This document shows, one piece after another, positions 33,819 through 41,296 of a stretch of DNA of 46,834 nucleotides. Position 1 is the stretch's first letter. Each line of letters begins with the position of its first letter. Origin of the DNA: Pseudomonadota bacterium (lineage in GTDB: Bacteria > Pseudomonadota > Alphaproteobacteria > Sphingomonadales > SMXR01); assembly GCA_022574255.1 (NCBI GenBank), contig JACZSK010000012.1, positions 1-46,834 on the forward strand, given 5' to 3'. A program made the translations under genes and the position numbers. The notes below the pieces were generated by a model, which was given only the letters and a program-made list of their open reading frames with translations, did no database searches and was not told the DNA's origin.

Positions 33819-35885
33819 ATGTTTTCCAGGTTTCAATTAGGCAGCCCCAGTGTGGCGGCGATCTTCCCGGACTCCCCTCGGGGCGGGGTGCGCGATGGCC
33901 GGCGCCGGGCTTCCAGCGCCGCGACGGGTGCAGGAAAAATTGGCAAAGTCACCAGCCTGGAGGTTGCGGCTCCGGTTAACGGTGCGGTGCAAATTGATGC
34001 CGCGGAAATTACCGCGCTGGGCGCCCTCGGCGATAATTCATTGCAGGAATTGTCGCTGGAATATGACAGCCGCTATCGCGCTCTCTGGTGCATACAAAAC
34101 CACAGCCTGCGTCCCAACTTCACCAACGACCTGATCCGGGATATCTCGACCGCCCAGTCAATGGTCCGCGACATCTTTGCCGGACGGACGGCGGCAGGTG
34201 ACGCGCCGCTGCGCTATCTGGTATGGGGCTCGAACAAGAAGAATATCTTCAACCTTGGCGGTGATCTGATCCATTTTGTTGACTTGCTGGAGGCACGGGA
34301 CCGCGCTGGCATGGATGCCTATGCCCGCGACTGTATCCAGATTTGTTACGACAATTACATCAATCTGGACCTGCCCATTATATCGATAGCGCTGGTTCAG
34401 GGAGACGCGCTGGGCGGCGGGCTGGAGTCGGCATTGTCCAGCGACATAATCATTGCCGAGAAGAGCGCCCAGTTCGGATTTCCCGAGATTCTCTTTGGCT
34501 TGTTTCCCGGCATGGGCGCCTATACCTATCTGTACAGGCGGCTGGGCGTGCGGCAGGCCGAGGAAATGATCCTGTCGGGGCGCATTTACCGCGGCGACCA
34601 GTTGCATGAAATGGGTCTGATCGACGTTCTTGCCCCTGATGGCGAAGGCGAGGCAGCGCTCTATAATTACCTCTCCCGTAACGACAAGCGATTCAATGCC
34701 CACCGCGCCATTTTTGGCGTGCGCCGCGATAATTTTGATATCTCGCTGGATGAGATGCTGAATATCGGAGACCGCTGGGTGGATACGGCAATGGAACTGC
34801 ACGAGCGGGATATCAAGAAGATGCGGCGGCTGGCCAAAGCGCAAATGAGCCGGCTGAAACGTAACGAAGAAGAAGAAAAGAAAGCCGACAAAGGTGGTGA
34901 AAAAAGCCGGTCGTTGGGGTTTGACACATCCCGGGCACCGGACCGCGAGGGGCGTGATGCCCTTGGTTCAACGGGTAACGGAACGCCTGTCATAGAGCCG
35001 GATAAAAACAGTTGGTCGGGGAGAAAGACAAGGCAGCGCACCGGTGGGGGTCGGCGCATTAAATCTGCTGTCATGAATTTTTCCAAAGCTCCGATCAGAA
35101 CCAACTTTTCATTCTCAAGAGAGGAAGTAAAAATGAAGTCATCCCTGGCTGGCGCCGACCGGGGTACAGGAAAACCCGAAGAAACCGCACCGCAAGGGTC
35201 AGCGGGCATGCAGGAAGACCCAGGCCGGCAGGCCGGCAAGGTAACGGTATACACGCGCCTGATGGAGGCGGTGGCCGAGGCCAGGGCGGAAGCGACGCTG
35301 CAGCCGGGCGTGGAGCGGCTGTTGAGCGACGGTATGGACCGCGAGGAATATTTGAATTTCCTGGAACAGCTTTATCATGTGGTCTGGCATTTTTGCCCGA
35401 CCATGGCCGTCGCCGCGAGCCATTGCAGCGACGAACACCGCGAATTGCGTTATGGGCTTTATCATAATATCGATGAAGAAAAGGGCCACGAGGCCTGGGT
35501 GCTGGACGATATAGCCGACCTGGGCGGAGACCCGGTCGCGATAGCCGGCGGCAAGCCGGCGGTGCCAATGCGGGCGATGATTGGCTACAATTACTACGTG
35601 GCCGAACGCAAAAGTCCCTGGGCGGTCCTGGGCATGGTGCATGTGCTGGAGGAAATCTCCGCCAATTATTCCGGCCGGGTTGCCAAAGTGGTGGCTGATC
35701 GGCTGGGTGTCACCGACGGCAAGGGTTTTCGTTTCCTGGGGACTCATGGCACCATGGATGTCAGCCATGTGGGCAGCTTCAAGGGGCTGATCGAGAATAT
35801 CTCGAACGACAGGGATTTCGAGGATCTGGTCGATGCCGTTGAGGTCAATTATGCTCTTTTCGGGGCCTTGTTCCGCGACGCATAA
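33819..35885 (+). CDS. RpfF-like DSF synthase fused to a haem-oxygenase-like diiron oxidase domain
   Basis: Protein of 688 residues in two parts. Residues about 75-345 are RpfF-like crotonase: NIFNLGGDLIHFVDLLEARD, ISIALVQGDALGGGLESALS, GFPEILFGLFPGMGAYTYLY, and WVDTAMELHERD. Glutamates E203 and E223 are 20 residues apart, as are the catalytic Glu141 and Glu161 of Xanthomonas RpfF. A charged linker (about 346-470) leads to residues 475-688, a TenA/PqqC-like helical domain with ExxH (DEEKGHEAW, E554/H557), a Glu in VHVLEEISANY and DxxH (D647/H650 in TMDVSHVGSF), the ligand pattern of haem-oxygenase-like diiron oxidases. RpfF makes cis-2-unsaturated fatty-acid signals; the oxidase may modify the product. 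Divergent from the RpfC-like kinase operon. Confidence 0.87.
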   Translation: MFSRFQLGSPSVAAIFPDSPRGGVRDGRRRASSAATGAGKIGKVTSLEVAAPVNGAVQIDAAEITALGALGDNSLQELSLEYDSRYRALWCIQNHSLRPNFTNDLIRDISTAQSMVRDIFAGRTAAGDAPLRYLVWGSNKKNIFNLGGDLIHFVDLLEARDRAGMDAYARDCIQICYDNYINLDLPIISIALVQGDALGGGLESALSSDIIIAEKSAQFGFPEILFGLFPGMGAYTYLYRRLGVRQAEEMILSGRIYRGDQLHEMGLIDVLAPDGEGEAALYNYLSRNDKRFNAHRAIFGVRRDNFDISLDEMLNIGDRWVDTAMELHERDIKKMRRLAKAQMSRLKRNEEEEKKADKGGEKSRSLGFDTSRAPDREGRDALGSTGNGTPVIEPDKNSWSGRKTRQRTGGGRRIKSAVMNFSKAPIRTNFSFSREEVKMKSSLAGADRGTGKPEETAPQGSAGMQEDPGRQAGKVTVYTRLMEAVAEARAEATLQPGVERLLSDGMDREEYLNFLEQLYHVVWHFCPTMAVAASHCSDEHRELRYGLYHNIDEEKGHEAWVLDDIADLGGDPVAIAGGKPAVPMRAMIGYNYYVAERKSPWAVLGMVHVLEEISANYSGRVAKVVADRLGVTDGKGFRFLGTHGTMDVSHVGSFKGLIENISNDRDFEDLVDAVEVNYALFGALFRDA
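35121..35135 (+). promoter_or_regulatory. Internal ribosome site and ATG inside the fusion gene
   Basis: GAGGA (35121-35125) stands 7 bases before an in-frame ATG (35133-35135, Met439) within the linker. Translation from here would give a free 250-residue diiron-oxidase protein (to 35885), the normal size for stand-alone members. The two activities may be made both fused and separate, or the fusion may have arisen by loss of a stop codon between two adjacent genes. Confidence 0.6.
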
Positions 35886-36009
35886 ACTCTTGCGGTGCCT
35901 TGGAAATTTCGATATTCACGTATTGCGCGAATCGAAAAGCTTTGGCTCCTGATATCTGGCCGGTGCTTTCTCGCTGTGGCGCGAAAAAGGCACGGTACGA
36001 AGGGGCATT

Positions 36010-38382
36010 ATGGACCGGGATCCGGTCAATCCACCGGACGGGGGACAAGGCGCGGCAGACCGCGCGATTCTCGCCTATGCGGCGGCGGTATATCGCTGGC
36101 GCTGGGTGGTCATTTTCCTGAGCCTTGCAGCGGTTGCCCTGTTTTCCTGGAACGCGCGGCTTATTTCGATCGCCAGTGATTACAGAATTTTCTTCAGCGA
36201 GCGCAATCCCGAGCTCTCCGCTTACGAGAACCTCGAGCAGGTCTATACCAAGAATGACAACATCATGTTCGTGGTGCGGGCGCCCGAAGGCTCGCTGTTT
36301 ACGCCCGACCGCCTGACCGCGATATGGGGCCTGACCGAGGCGGCCTGGCAGATTCCCTTTTCGCGGCGTGTCGATTCCATCACCAATTTCCAGCATACCG
36401 AGGCCAACGGCGACGATCTTGTGGTGCATGACCTGGTCGACGACCCGGGGGCGCTGACAGTCGCCGGCGCGGCGCGGGTTGAAGCCATCGCCATGGGCGA
36501 AGTCGAACTTATGGGCGCGTTGCTGGCCCGTGACGGGCGCACCACCGCGGTCAATGTGAAGCTGCAATTTTCCGATCAGTCTAGAAACGAGATCGCTCAG
36601 GCCGCCGGTGCGGCCTACAGCATTGCCGAGGAATTTCGCCTGCTGCGCCCCGATCTCGAGATCGAGGTCAGTGGCTTTGCGGTCCTGTCACAGGCCTTTA
36701 ACGAAGCGCCGCGCCAGGACGCCACGACCATCATTCCCCTTATGTATGGTGTCTTTGCGTTGCTGCTGATCTTCTTTTTCCGCTCGCTTGGCGTAACGCT
36801 GGCAACCTTCACCATTGTTCTGTCGGCGGCGGCGGTGGGATTGGGGGTGGCCGGAATTACCGGCACGCCGCTGACCCCGGTCAGCGCCATGGCGCCCAAT
36901 ATTATAGTCACCGTGGCCATTGCCAATTGCGTGCATTTATTTGCTACCGCCTGCGAACATATGCGAACGGGGGCGACCCGCGAGGAGGCGATCGCGGAAA
37001 GCCTGCGCGTGAACATGAAACCGGTCTCGCTTTCCGGCCTGACCACGGCAATCGGTTTCCTGAGTCTCAATTTTTCCGATTCGCCGCCCTTCTGGCATCT
37101 CGGCAATCTGACCGCCGCCGGGGTTGTCGCGGCCTGGGCTCTGTCGATGACATTATTGCCGGCGCTGATGTCGCTGGTCTCGCTGAAAGCACCGCGGAGA
37201 ACAAATGGCGAGACCATTTATGATCGGCTTGGGGATTTTGTCATAGCCCGGCGCCGTCACATCCTGGCCGGCTCGCTGGTGGTCACGGTGTTGCTGGTAG
37301 CGGCTATCCCGCGGCTGGAGATCAACGATAAGCCATTCGAATATTTCGATCATTCCGTCGATATACGAACAGCCACCGAATTCACCATCCGCCACCTGAC
37401 CGGCGTGTACGGAATCAGCTATTCGCTTTCCGCCGGTGAGGCCGGGGGCATTGCCGACCCCGAATATCTGGCGAAGGTTGACGCCTTTGCCGAGTGGCTG
37501 AGGGCCAAGCCTCAAGTCGCCCATGTGGGGGCGCTCACCGATGTGCTGAAGCGGCTGAACAGGGACTTCCACGGTGGCCGGGATGATTTTTATAGCTTGC
37601 CCGACAGCCGTGGCGAGGCGGCGCAATATCTGCTGGCCTATGAGATGAGCCTGCCCTACGGCCTGGACCTGAACGACCGGATAAATCTGGATTACAGCGC
37701 CGCGCGCTTTGACGTCACATTCGGCGATGTGGATTTCGTCATCCTCAACCGCCTGGCCGATGAGGCGGACCAGTGGTTGATGGAGAACGGGCTGCCATCC
37801 ATGCGCGGCGCCCATGCCACCAGCCAGGCGATGATGTTTTCGCACATTTCCAAGCGCAACATAAATTCCATGATCATCGGCACGTTGCTGGCATTTTCCC
37901 TGATTGCCCTGACCCTGATCGCCGCGCTCAAGGATATTCGCCTCGGTCTCATCAGCTTGGTGCCAAACATGTTGCCGGTCGTGCTGACCTTCGGCATCTG
38001 GGCGCTGGTCAATGGTCAGGTGAACCTGGCGGTGTCTGTTGTTGCCGCCGTTTCAATCGGCATTATCGTTGACGACACGGTGCATTTTCTGGCCAAATAC
38101 AAGGCAGCGCGTCAGCTCTATGGGCTTTCGCCCGAAGACGCCGTGCGCCGGGCATTCTCCAGTGTTGGCCGGGCGCTGTTTATCACCTCGGTGGTGATTG
38201 CCCTGGGGTTTGCCATGCTTGTTTTCAGCCCCTTCTTTATCAACGCGGTGATGGGCTTGCTGACCGCACTGACCGTGGTCATCGCGCTGGTTCTGGATTT
38301 TCTGCTGCTGCCCGCCCTGCTGCTGACCATCGACCGGGCGGGCCAGCGCGACCGGCCCGCTGACCCGGAACAGGCGCCGTGA
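36010..38382 (+). CDS. RND/MMPL-family exporter
   Basis: Inner membrane transporter of 790 residues with AAGGGG before the ATG. Two repeats, each a first helix (WVVIFLSLAAVALFSWN; ILAGSLVVTVLLVAAIP), a large outer loop and a block of five helices (IIPLMYGVFALLLIFFFRSL to WALSMTLLPALM; MIIGTLLAFSLIALTLIAAL to VLDFLLLPALLL). A charged segment in the second block (SIGIIVDDTVHFLAKY) holds the Asp pair of proton-driven RND proteins. This single-subunit MMPL type commonly moves lipids or fatty-acid-derived molecules. It follows the fusion gene by 124 bases and overlaps the next gene by GTGA. Export of the fatty-acid signal is a reasonable but unproved role. Confidence 0.88.
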   Translation: MDRDPVNPPDGGQGAADRAILAYAAAVYRWRWVVIFLSLAAVALFSWNARLISIASDYRIFFSERNPELSAYENLEQVYTKNDNIMFVVRAPEGSLFTPDRLTAIWGLTEAAWQIPFSRRVDSITNFQHTEANGDDLVVHDLVDDPGALTVAGAARVEAIAMGEVELMGALLARDGRTTAVNVKLQFSDQSRNEIAQAAGAAYSIAEEFRLLRPDLEIEVSGFAVLSQAFNEAPRQDATTIIPLMYGVFALLLIFFFRSLGVTLATFTIVLSAAAVGLGVAGITGTPLTPVSAMAPNIIVTVAIANCVHLFATACEHMRTGATREEAIAESLRVNMKPVSLSGLTTAIGFLSLNFSDSPPFWHLGNLTAAGVVAAWALSMTLLPALMSLVSLKAPRRTNGETIYDRLGDFVIARRRHILAGSLVVTVLLVAAIPRLEINDKPFEYFDHSVDIRTATEFTIRHLTGVYGISYSLSAGEAGGIADPEYLAKVDAFAEWLRAKPQVAHVGALTDVLKRLNRDFHGGRDDFYSLPDSRGEAAQYLLAYEMSLPYGLDLNDRINLDYSAARFDVTFGDVDFVILNRLADEADQWLMENGLPSMRGAHATSQAMMFSHISKRNINSMIIGTLLAFSLIALTLIAALKDIRLGLISLVPNMLPVVLTFGIWALVNGQVNLAVSVVAAVSIGIIVDDTVHFLAKYKAARQLYGLSPEDAVRRAFSSVGRALFITSVVIALGFAMLVFSPFFINAVMGLLTALTVVIALVLDFLLLPALLLTIDRAGQRDRPADPEQAP

Positions 38383-39428
38383 ACCGGCTTGGCGCGGCTT
38401 CTGTTGCATTTGCGGCTGCGGGCGTCGCTGCCCTGGTGGCGCTGGCCGAAACGCCAGCTCAATCAGCGGGGGCCACCGTTACCCATGATGGCGTGCTCTC
38501 CTTCACAATCCTGACTGATGCGGGTTTGGTCCGGGTCGACGACTTGCTGAACGGCAAGGAAATCACGCGAGTTGCTGTCTGCGATAACCCGAAGGGCGGT
38601 GCGCTTACGGAAGACGAAGTCTCATTCCGGGTCGACTGCGGCGGCGGCGAGATTCTTTTTATCAATACCGCCAGCTTCGACCTGTCTGACAGCGCCGCGC
38701 AGGATTATCCGCCGGCCCCCAGCCCGGACATCGGCAAAAAGAATGAAGTCATTGTGCTGGGCATGATCCACGGTGGTTTCAAAACCAGTAAACGCTATTC
38801 GCTGGATGTGCTGCGCCAGACCATCCGCGCCATCGGCCCGGATTTCGTGCTGGCCGAGATACCGCCCAACCGCATGGACGCCGCCCTGAAGGGCTTTGCC
38901 GAGACGGGCAGGGTGACCGAGCAGCGCACCCGGGTTTTTCCGGAATATGTTGATGTTCTTTTTCCCCTGACCCGGGAAATGGATTTCTCCATCATCGGCG
39001 TGGCCGCCTGGAACCGGCATATGAACTCATATCGCAGCGCCGCCCGCCGCCGCCTCAGGGCCGACCCCGCCATGGCCCAGGCATGGGCAGAGGATAAAGA
39101 GGCGAATACCAAATTTCGCGCGGCCTTGCGTGGGCGCGACGATGACCCCCGCTTCATTCACTCGCTCGAATATGACGAGATTACCCGGCGCGCCTTTGTG
39201 CCTGACGTTGACTATTTCAACGCCGCGCTTGGCCCCGGCGGCTGGAAAAACATCAACCAGGGGCATTACCGCCTGATCGCGCAAGCGCTGGACCGCCACA
39301 GGGGCGCGGGCAAGCGGTTTCTGATTACTTTTGGCGCCAGCCACAAATACTGGATCCTCGATCAACTGCGGAAACGCGAGGATATTATCCTGCTCGACCC
39401 ATTGGAATTCATTCCGCTGGTGGAATAA
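38379..39428 (+). CDS. Putative TraB/TIKI-like exported protein
   Basis: Protein of 349 residues starting at GTG 38379, overlapping the transporter stop. It has an N-terminal signal-like segment (SVAFAAAGVAALVALAE). The core shows VIVLGMIHGGFKTSKRYSLD, LRQTIRAIGPDFVLAEIPPN and near the end RFLITFGASHKYWILDQLRK. A first-strand G-x2-H, an early Glu and a late Gly-x-x-His resemble the TIKI/TraB/ChaN-like superfamily of possible metalloproteases or haem-binding proteins. The match is by pattern only. Overlap with the transporter implies joint function, perhaps in the signal-export operon. Confidence 0.6.
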   Translation: MNRLGAASVAFAAAGVAALVALAETPAQSAGATVTHDGVLSFTILTDAGLVRVDDLLNGKEITRVAVCDNPKGGALTEDEVSFRVDCGGGEILFINTASFDLSDSAAQDYPPAPSPDIGKKNEVIVLGMIHGGFKTSKRYSLDVLRQTIRAIGPDFVLAEIPPNRMDAALKGFAETGRVTEQRTRVFPEYVDVLFPLTREMDFSIIGVAAWNRHMNSYRSAARRRLRADPAMAQAWAEDKEANTKFRAALRGRDDDPRFIHSLEYDEITRRAFVPDVDYFNAALGPGGWKNINQGHYRLIAQALDRHRGAGKRFLITFGASHKYWILDQLRKREDIILLDPLEFIPLVE

Positions 39429-39489
39429 AGGGCCAAGCGGAAAAAGGCCAAAGGGCCCAGATAAGAAGAACAATCGTGAAAGAAGATCG

Positions 39490-39885
39490 TTGAAAATATC
39501 GCGGAAAATAAATACCGATGCTCTTGCAAGAACTGTCGGTAAATTTGAACGCTATCGCAGATTCATCGCTATTATTGGCAGAGAAATGGCGATCGGCGTA
39601 CCGGCGTCTATTGCACTTACATTTTTTATGACGCCTGTTGTGATGTGGCGTTCCGGCGTTTGGGACTTGGTTGTTGTATGGTGCATGCTTGTGATCGCAT
39701 CGTTGCTTTGGATGGCTGTTTTCGGTCTTCCGGGATTAGTTGTTAACTCGTTGCGAATAAAGACGGTTTGTGCCGAAAAAAGTATCTCCGTTGCTGCCTT
39801 TGTTATGCTGTCAGCATCGGAGCGCGCGGAAACAGGTTATAGAACGCTCCTAAGCTCTCCAAAAAGTAGGGAGAGAGAATTTTAA
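39490..39885 (+). CDS. Small two-helix membrane protein, start uncertain
   Basis: The frame is open from 39331, but the part before 39428 is the end of the upstream gene in another frame. A TTG at 39490, after an AAGAAGA stretch, gives 131 residues. Two membrane helices (IGVPASIALTFFMTPVVMW, LVVVWCMLVIASLLWMAVFG) and an ending ERAETGYRTLLSSPKS are visible. No family recognised. Base composition drops toward AT here, marking the left edge of an island. Confidence 0.5.
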   Translation: MKISRKINTDALARTVGKFERYRRFIAIIGREMAIGVPASIALTFFMTPVVMWRSGVWDLVVVWCMLVIASLLWMAVFGLPGLVVNSLRIKTVCAEKSISVAAFVMLSASERAETGYRTLLSSPKSREREF

Positions 39886-39901
39886 TTCCGGACGAAAATC
39901 C

Positions 39902-40040
39902 GAATTCCGGGGAATTCCGGGAATTCCGGGGACAGTATACTTAATTCCTCGCCGGGGCTGAGCCAGCCAGCTGCGCCTGCCTCGCTGCGCCGAAATTCAG
40001 GCCTTGCAACAACGGCAGAGCCATATTTAAGTATACTGTC
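39902..40040. repeat. REP-like element with inverted ends
   Basis: GAATTCCGG repeats (39902-39930) lead into GACAGTATACTTAA (39931-39944), whose exact reverse complement TTAAGTATACTGTC lies at 40027-40040. Between them is a GC-rich stretch. The GGGGACAGTATACTTAATTC stretch is like elements often found near REP-associated tyrosine transposases; no transposase is seen here. Confidence 0.7.
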
Positions 40041-40113
40041 TCCTTAATCTCCCAGGAGGCTGCAGGTAAGTTTGGGGTAAGAAAATGTTGATTTTAAACC
40101 GAGGTTAAAATTG

Positions 40114-40398
40114 ATGCCCAAAAATGAACCATATAAAAGGAAGCCTGTTGGGCAACGCCTGCGCGAGTTATTTTTTTTGATTGCCTTGCCCGCGCTTGCT
40201 CGATCTTTTGTTAGGTATTTTGTGGTGACCGGGTTCGTGTTACTCTTTTTGTCTGGATATATCCCATCAAATGACAATTATATGTGGGGCGTATTTTTCT
40301 TGGCTGTCTTTGGTCTATGGAAATTGTTTGATCGTTTAGATAAAGTCATCGAAGATTTGTTGCGCCGCGCTAAGAAGAAATGTGGGGAATTACGGTGA
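40114..40398 (+). CDS. Small membrane protein of the AT-rich island (1)
   Basis: Protein of 94 residues from MPKNEPYKRKPVGQRLREL, with GAGG 9 bases before the ATG. Two helices (FVRYFVVTGFVLLFLSGYI; NYMWGVFFLAVFGLWKLF) and a basic C-terminus (DLLRRAKKKCGELR) are visible. No family recognised. Its last bases overlap the first 79-bp direct repeat, so the repeat may have altered the original C-terminus. Confidence 0.55.
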   Translation: MPKNEPYKRKPVGQRLRELFFLIALPALARSFVRYFVVTGFVLLFLSGYIPSNDNYMWGVFFLAVFGLWKLFDRLDKVIEDLLRRAKKKCGELR

Positions 40399-40467
40399 CA
40401 ATATACTTAATTCACCAGCCCTTCTTACCTGACCCCACAGCCAGGTAGCGCACAAGCCTCCCCGCTT
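40389..40467 (+). repeat. 79-bp direct repeat, copy 1
   Basis: ATTACGGTGACAATATACTT begins a 79-base block that recurs with a few changes at 41145-41223. It contains the GACA(A/G)TATACTTAA core shared with the element at 39902 and ends AGCCTCCCCGCTT. The pair flanks two small membrane-protein genes. Confidence 0.85.
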
Positions 40468-40527
40468 TTGAAGAAAGCAGATAGTATCAAAAATTCCGAT
40501 CGAACCGAATGCCAGCAGGCCATTTTC

Positions 40528-40848
40528 ATGAGTATTTCAAAGGAAAATTTGTACGTTATTCTGGCGATGAATTTCCGTCAGGGCTTATTCTTTTTCAGAA
40601 TTGTTGCTATGTCACTCACAATTGTTGGGGCCTTTTACATATTTGTAACAGCAGTGAAATGGTTCAAAACGGACAGTTTGCCGCAAGCCTTAATCACAGG
40701 ATCGGAAAAACTGGGGCATATTTATGGCCTTATGGCCTTTATTTTGGGAATGTATTTCGCGATGCTGATTCTGTTCGGCATTAAATCGCGGTGGAAGAAA
40801 GACAATATCGCGCCTCATAATGAGCTGAAAAAAAATATACCGCATTGA
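40528..40848 (+). CDS. Small membrane protein of the AT-rich island (2)
   Basis: Protein of 106 residues from MSISKENLYVILAMNFRQG. Two helices (FRIVAMSLTIVGAFYIFVTA; HIYGLMAFILGMYFAMLILF) and a basic tail (KSRWKKDNIAPHNELKKN). The ATG at 40528 is preferred to an upstream TTG. Its stop overlaps the next start by TTGA. No family recognised. Confidence 0.55.
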   Translation: MSISKENLYVILAMNFRQGLFFFRIVAMSLTIVGAFYIFVTAVKWFKTDSLPQALITGSEKLGHIYGLMAFILGMYFAMLILFGIKSRWKKDNIAPHNELKKNIPH

Positions 40849-41114
40849 TCATTGCTAATGGAGCCAATTTCTCAGAAACCTACGTTTTGCCAATCTTGGT
40901 ACAGTTGATATTTGCGATAATTCCCAGTTTTGTCGTCTATCACTTTTTGATTTCTTTGCCGGGTTGGCTTGGAACGGAACCTTCAAAACTGGCCATGCCA
41001 AGTTTAATTTGGATAATACTTGGCTGCGCGGCAATTCTTAGATCATTGCTAACAATTTCTTCCTTCAATTTATGTGTTTTGGAGGGAGAGCTGCCCGTAA
41101 ACGAATTAGAGTAG
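40845..41114 (+). CDS. Small membrane protein of the AT-rich island (3)
   Basis: Protein of 89 residues starting at TTG 40845, which overlaps the stop of the preceding gene (TTGA) and suggests coupled translation. Two helices (ILVQLIFAIIPSFVVYHFLI; MPSLIWIILGCAAILRSLLT). No family recognised. With the previous gene it forms a two-gene cassette between the 79-bp repeats. Confidence 0.45.
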   Translation: MIIANGANFSETYVLPILVQLIFAIIPSFVVYHFLISLPGWLGTEPSKLAMPSLIWIILGCAAILRSLLTISSFNLCVLEGELPVNELE

Positions 41115-41144
41115 CTTATCCGGTTTGAGATTTCCGGAATTACG

Positions 41145-41223
41145 ATTACGGTGACAGTATACTTAATTCACCAGCCCTTCTTGCCTGGCCCCACAGTTAG
41201 GTAGCGCACAAGCCTCCCCGCTT
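41145..41223 (+). repeat. 79-bp direct repeat, copy 2
   Basis: Second copy of the block at 40389-40467, beginning ATTACGGTGACAGTATACTT and ending AGCCTCCCCGCTT. It marks the right edge of the AT-rich island, 73 bases before the end of the hydantoinase B gene. Confidence 0.85.
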
Positions 41224-41296
41224 AAAACCTATTAGACCGCCGCACCCGGAAATGCGTCTTCACGCTGAATTTTCTGCCCGCCGCCGACTAGGGCCT

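Noticed and set aside
39902-41223. Complete insertion sequence
   Set aside because: Repeats are present but no transposase-like reading frame exists between or beside them.
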